Notes under the pieces: generated by a model | Database searches by the model: none | Told to the model about the DNA's origin: nothing | What the model saw: only the letters and a program-made list of their open reading frames with translations | DNA from: Acidobacteriaceae bacterium | Lineage (GTDB): Bacteria; Acidobacteriota; Terriglobia; Terriglobales; Acidobacteriaceae | Length of the DNA: 64,000 nt | Assembly: GCA_035944135.1 (NCBI GenBank) | Contig: DASZBM010000002.1 | Coordinates: forward strand, 372,001 to 436,000 | Reading direction: 5' to 3' | Program-made: the position numbers and the translations under genes | In this document: one piece after another, positions 63,285 through 64,000 of the stretch | Layout: each line of letters starts with the position of its first letter | How positions within the stretch are numbered: position 1 is the first letter of the stretch

Positions 63285-64000
63285 CTACTTGCGTGCGCGG
63301 TATCGGTTGATCAGATTGTTCGTCGAGGTGTCGTGCGTCAGCTTCGGCTGGTCCTCTGATTCCAGTTCGCCGATGATCCGCTGCGCCAGCACCTTGCCGA
63401 GTTCAACGCCCCACTGGTCGAACGAATCGATGTTCCAGATCACGCCCTGCGTGAAGACCGAGTGCTCGTACAGCGCGACCAGCCGGCCCAGCACCTCCGG
63501 TGTCAGCACATCGGCCAGAATCGTGTTCGACGGTCGGTTGCCTTCAAATACCTTGTGCGGCACGAGCCAGTCCGGCGCGCCCTCGGCCTTCACCTGCTCG
63601 GCCGTCTTGCCGAAGGCCAGCGCTTCGCCCTGCGCGAACACATTCGCCATCAGCAGATCGTGATGTTTCCCCAGCGGATTGAGCGTGCGCGCGAAGCCGA
63701 TGAAGTCGCAGGGAATCAGCCGCGTGCCCTGGTGAATCAGTTGATAGAAGCTGTGCTGCCCGTTCGTGCCCGGCTCGCCCCAATAGATGGGGCCGGTTTC
63801 GTACGTCACCTTTTTGCCGTCGAGCGTCACATGCTTGCCGTTCGACTCCATTGTGAGCTGCTGCAGGTAAGCAGGGAAGCGCTTCAGATACTGTTCATAC
63901 GGCAGCACTGCAACCGTCTCAGCGCCAAAGAACTCCGTGTACCAGACCGTGAGCAGGCCCAGCAGCGCGGGAAGATTCTTCTCAAATGGAGTCGTGCGAA
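63285..64000 (-). CDS. pgi: Glucose-6-phosphate isomerase, 5' end cut by window edge
   Basis: Interconverts glucose-6-phosphate and fructose-6-phosphate. Only the C-terminal 238 residues are in the window; the frame runs open to base 64000 ([18 protein letters not shown], before [16 protein letters not shown]). Family landmarks: [22 protein letters not shown] (PGI signature) and DQWGVELGK. The stop is at 63285. The protein ends RYRARK. Confidence 0.96.
   Translation of the reverse strand, partial: RTTPFEKNLPALLGLLTVWYTEFFGAETVAVLPYEQYLKRFPAYLQQLTMESNGKHVTLDGKKVTYETGPIYWGEPGTNGQHSFYQLIHQGTRLIPCDFIGFARTLNPLGKHHDLLMANVFAQGEALAFGKTAEQVKAEGAPDWLVPHKVFEGNRPSNTILADVLTPEVLGRLVALYEHSVFTQGVIWNIDSFDQWGVELGKVLAQRIIGELESEDQPKLTHDTSTNNLINRYRARK

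Overview
The window looks like chromosomal DNA of a high-GC Gram-negative bacterium, most likely an acidobacterium (Acidobacteriaceae / Terriglobia type). The support is a diderm envelope gene set (Lpt, MsbA, Wzi, outer-membrane barrels), an Acidobacteria-style VWFA protein, Tat- and Sec-exported carbohydrate- and peptide-degrading enzymes, many GTG/TTG starts, and short palindromic repeats between genes. This assignment rests on gene content and style, because no rRNA is present. No phage, IS element or CRISPR array was seen. No gene-free stretch exceeds about 200 bases.

Layout. 1-6.8 kb is an exopolysaccharide locus: a chain-length regulator/tyrosine autokinase (cut by the left edge) diverges from UDP-glucose dehydrogenase and UDP-glucuronate decarboxylase (UDP-glucose to UDP-glucuronate to UDP-xylose), and a Wzi-like outer-membrane protein faces them. 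6.9-13.8 kb is central metabolism: aceE with a degenerate E1-alpha-like partner, argJ and thiC. 14-21.8 kb holds an M28 peptidase, MscL with a zinc ribbon, a MoaD-MoaE fusion, a VWA protein, a GH28 enzyme, an Hfq-like protein, an inositol monophosphatase and a 7Fe ferredoxin. 22-34 kb holds recO, a carboxylesterase, two tandem GT87-like membrane proteins, glyQ-glyS, an Old Yellow Enzyme homologue and a ClpP-fold protein. It is rich in short repeats, two of which lie inside recO and glyQ.

35-45.5 kb is a conserved core block: an LptC/LptA-like protein, lptB, rpoN, hpf, rapZ (the order known from the enterobacterial rpoN region), then msbA, gmk, rpoZ and a type-4 uracil-DNA glycosylase. After a tRNA-Ala, 46.7-56.3 kb is a complete Kdp potassium system. 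Its sensor KdpD is split into two divergently transcribed genes, and a porin-like barrel sits between kdpE and kdpFABC. A tRNA-Gly follows. The right end carries a PEP-CTERM-type protein, an orphan histidine kinase, an acyl desaturase, a beta-propeller/phosphoesterase fusion, an IclR regulator and the C-terminal part of glucose-6-phosphate isomerase, cut by the right edge.

The most interesting signals are the split, inverted KdpD with its porin; the repeat elements inside recO and glyQ; a recurring TACAAT box 6-7 nt before start codons, suggesting leaderless mRNAs; a perfect palindrome upstream of aceE; and a strand-composition block (about 22-45.5 kb) that does not follow gene orientation.
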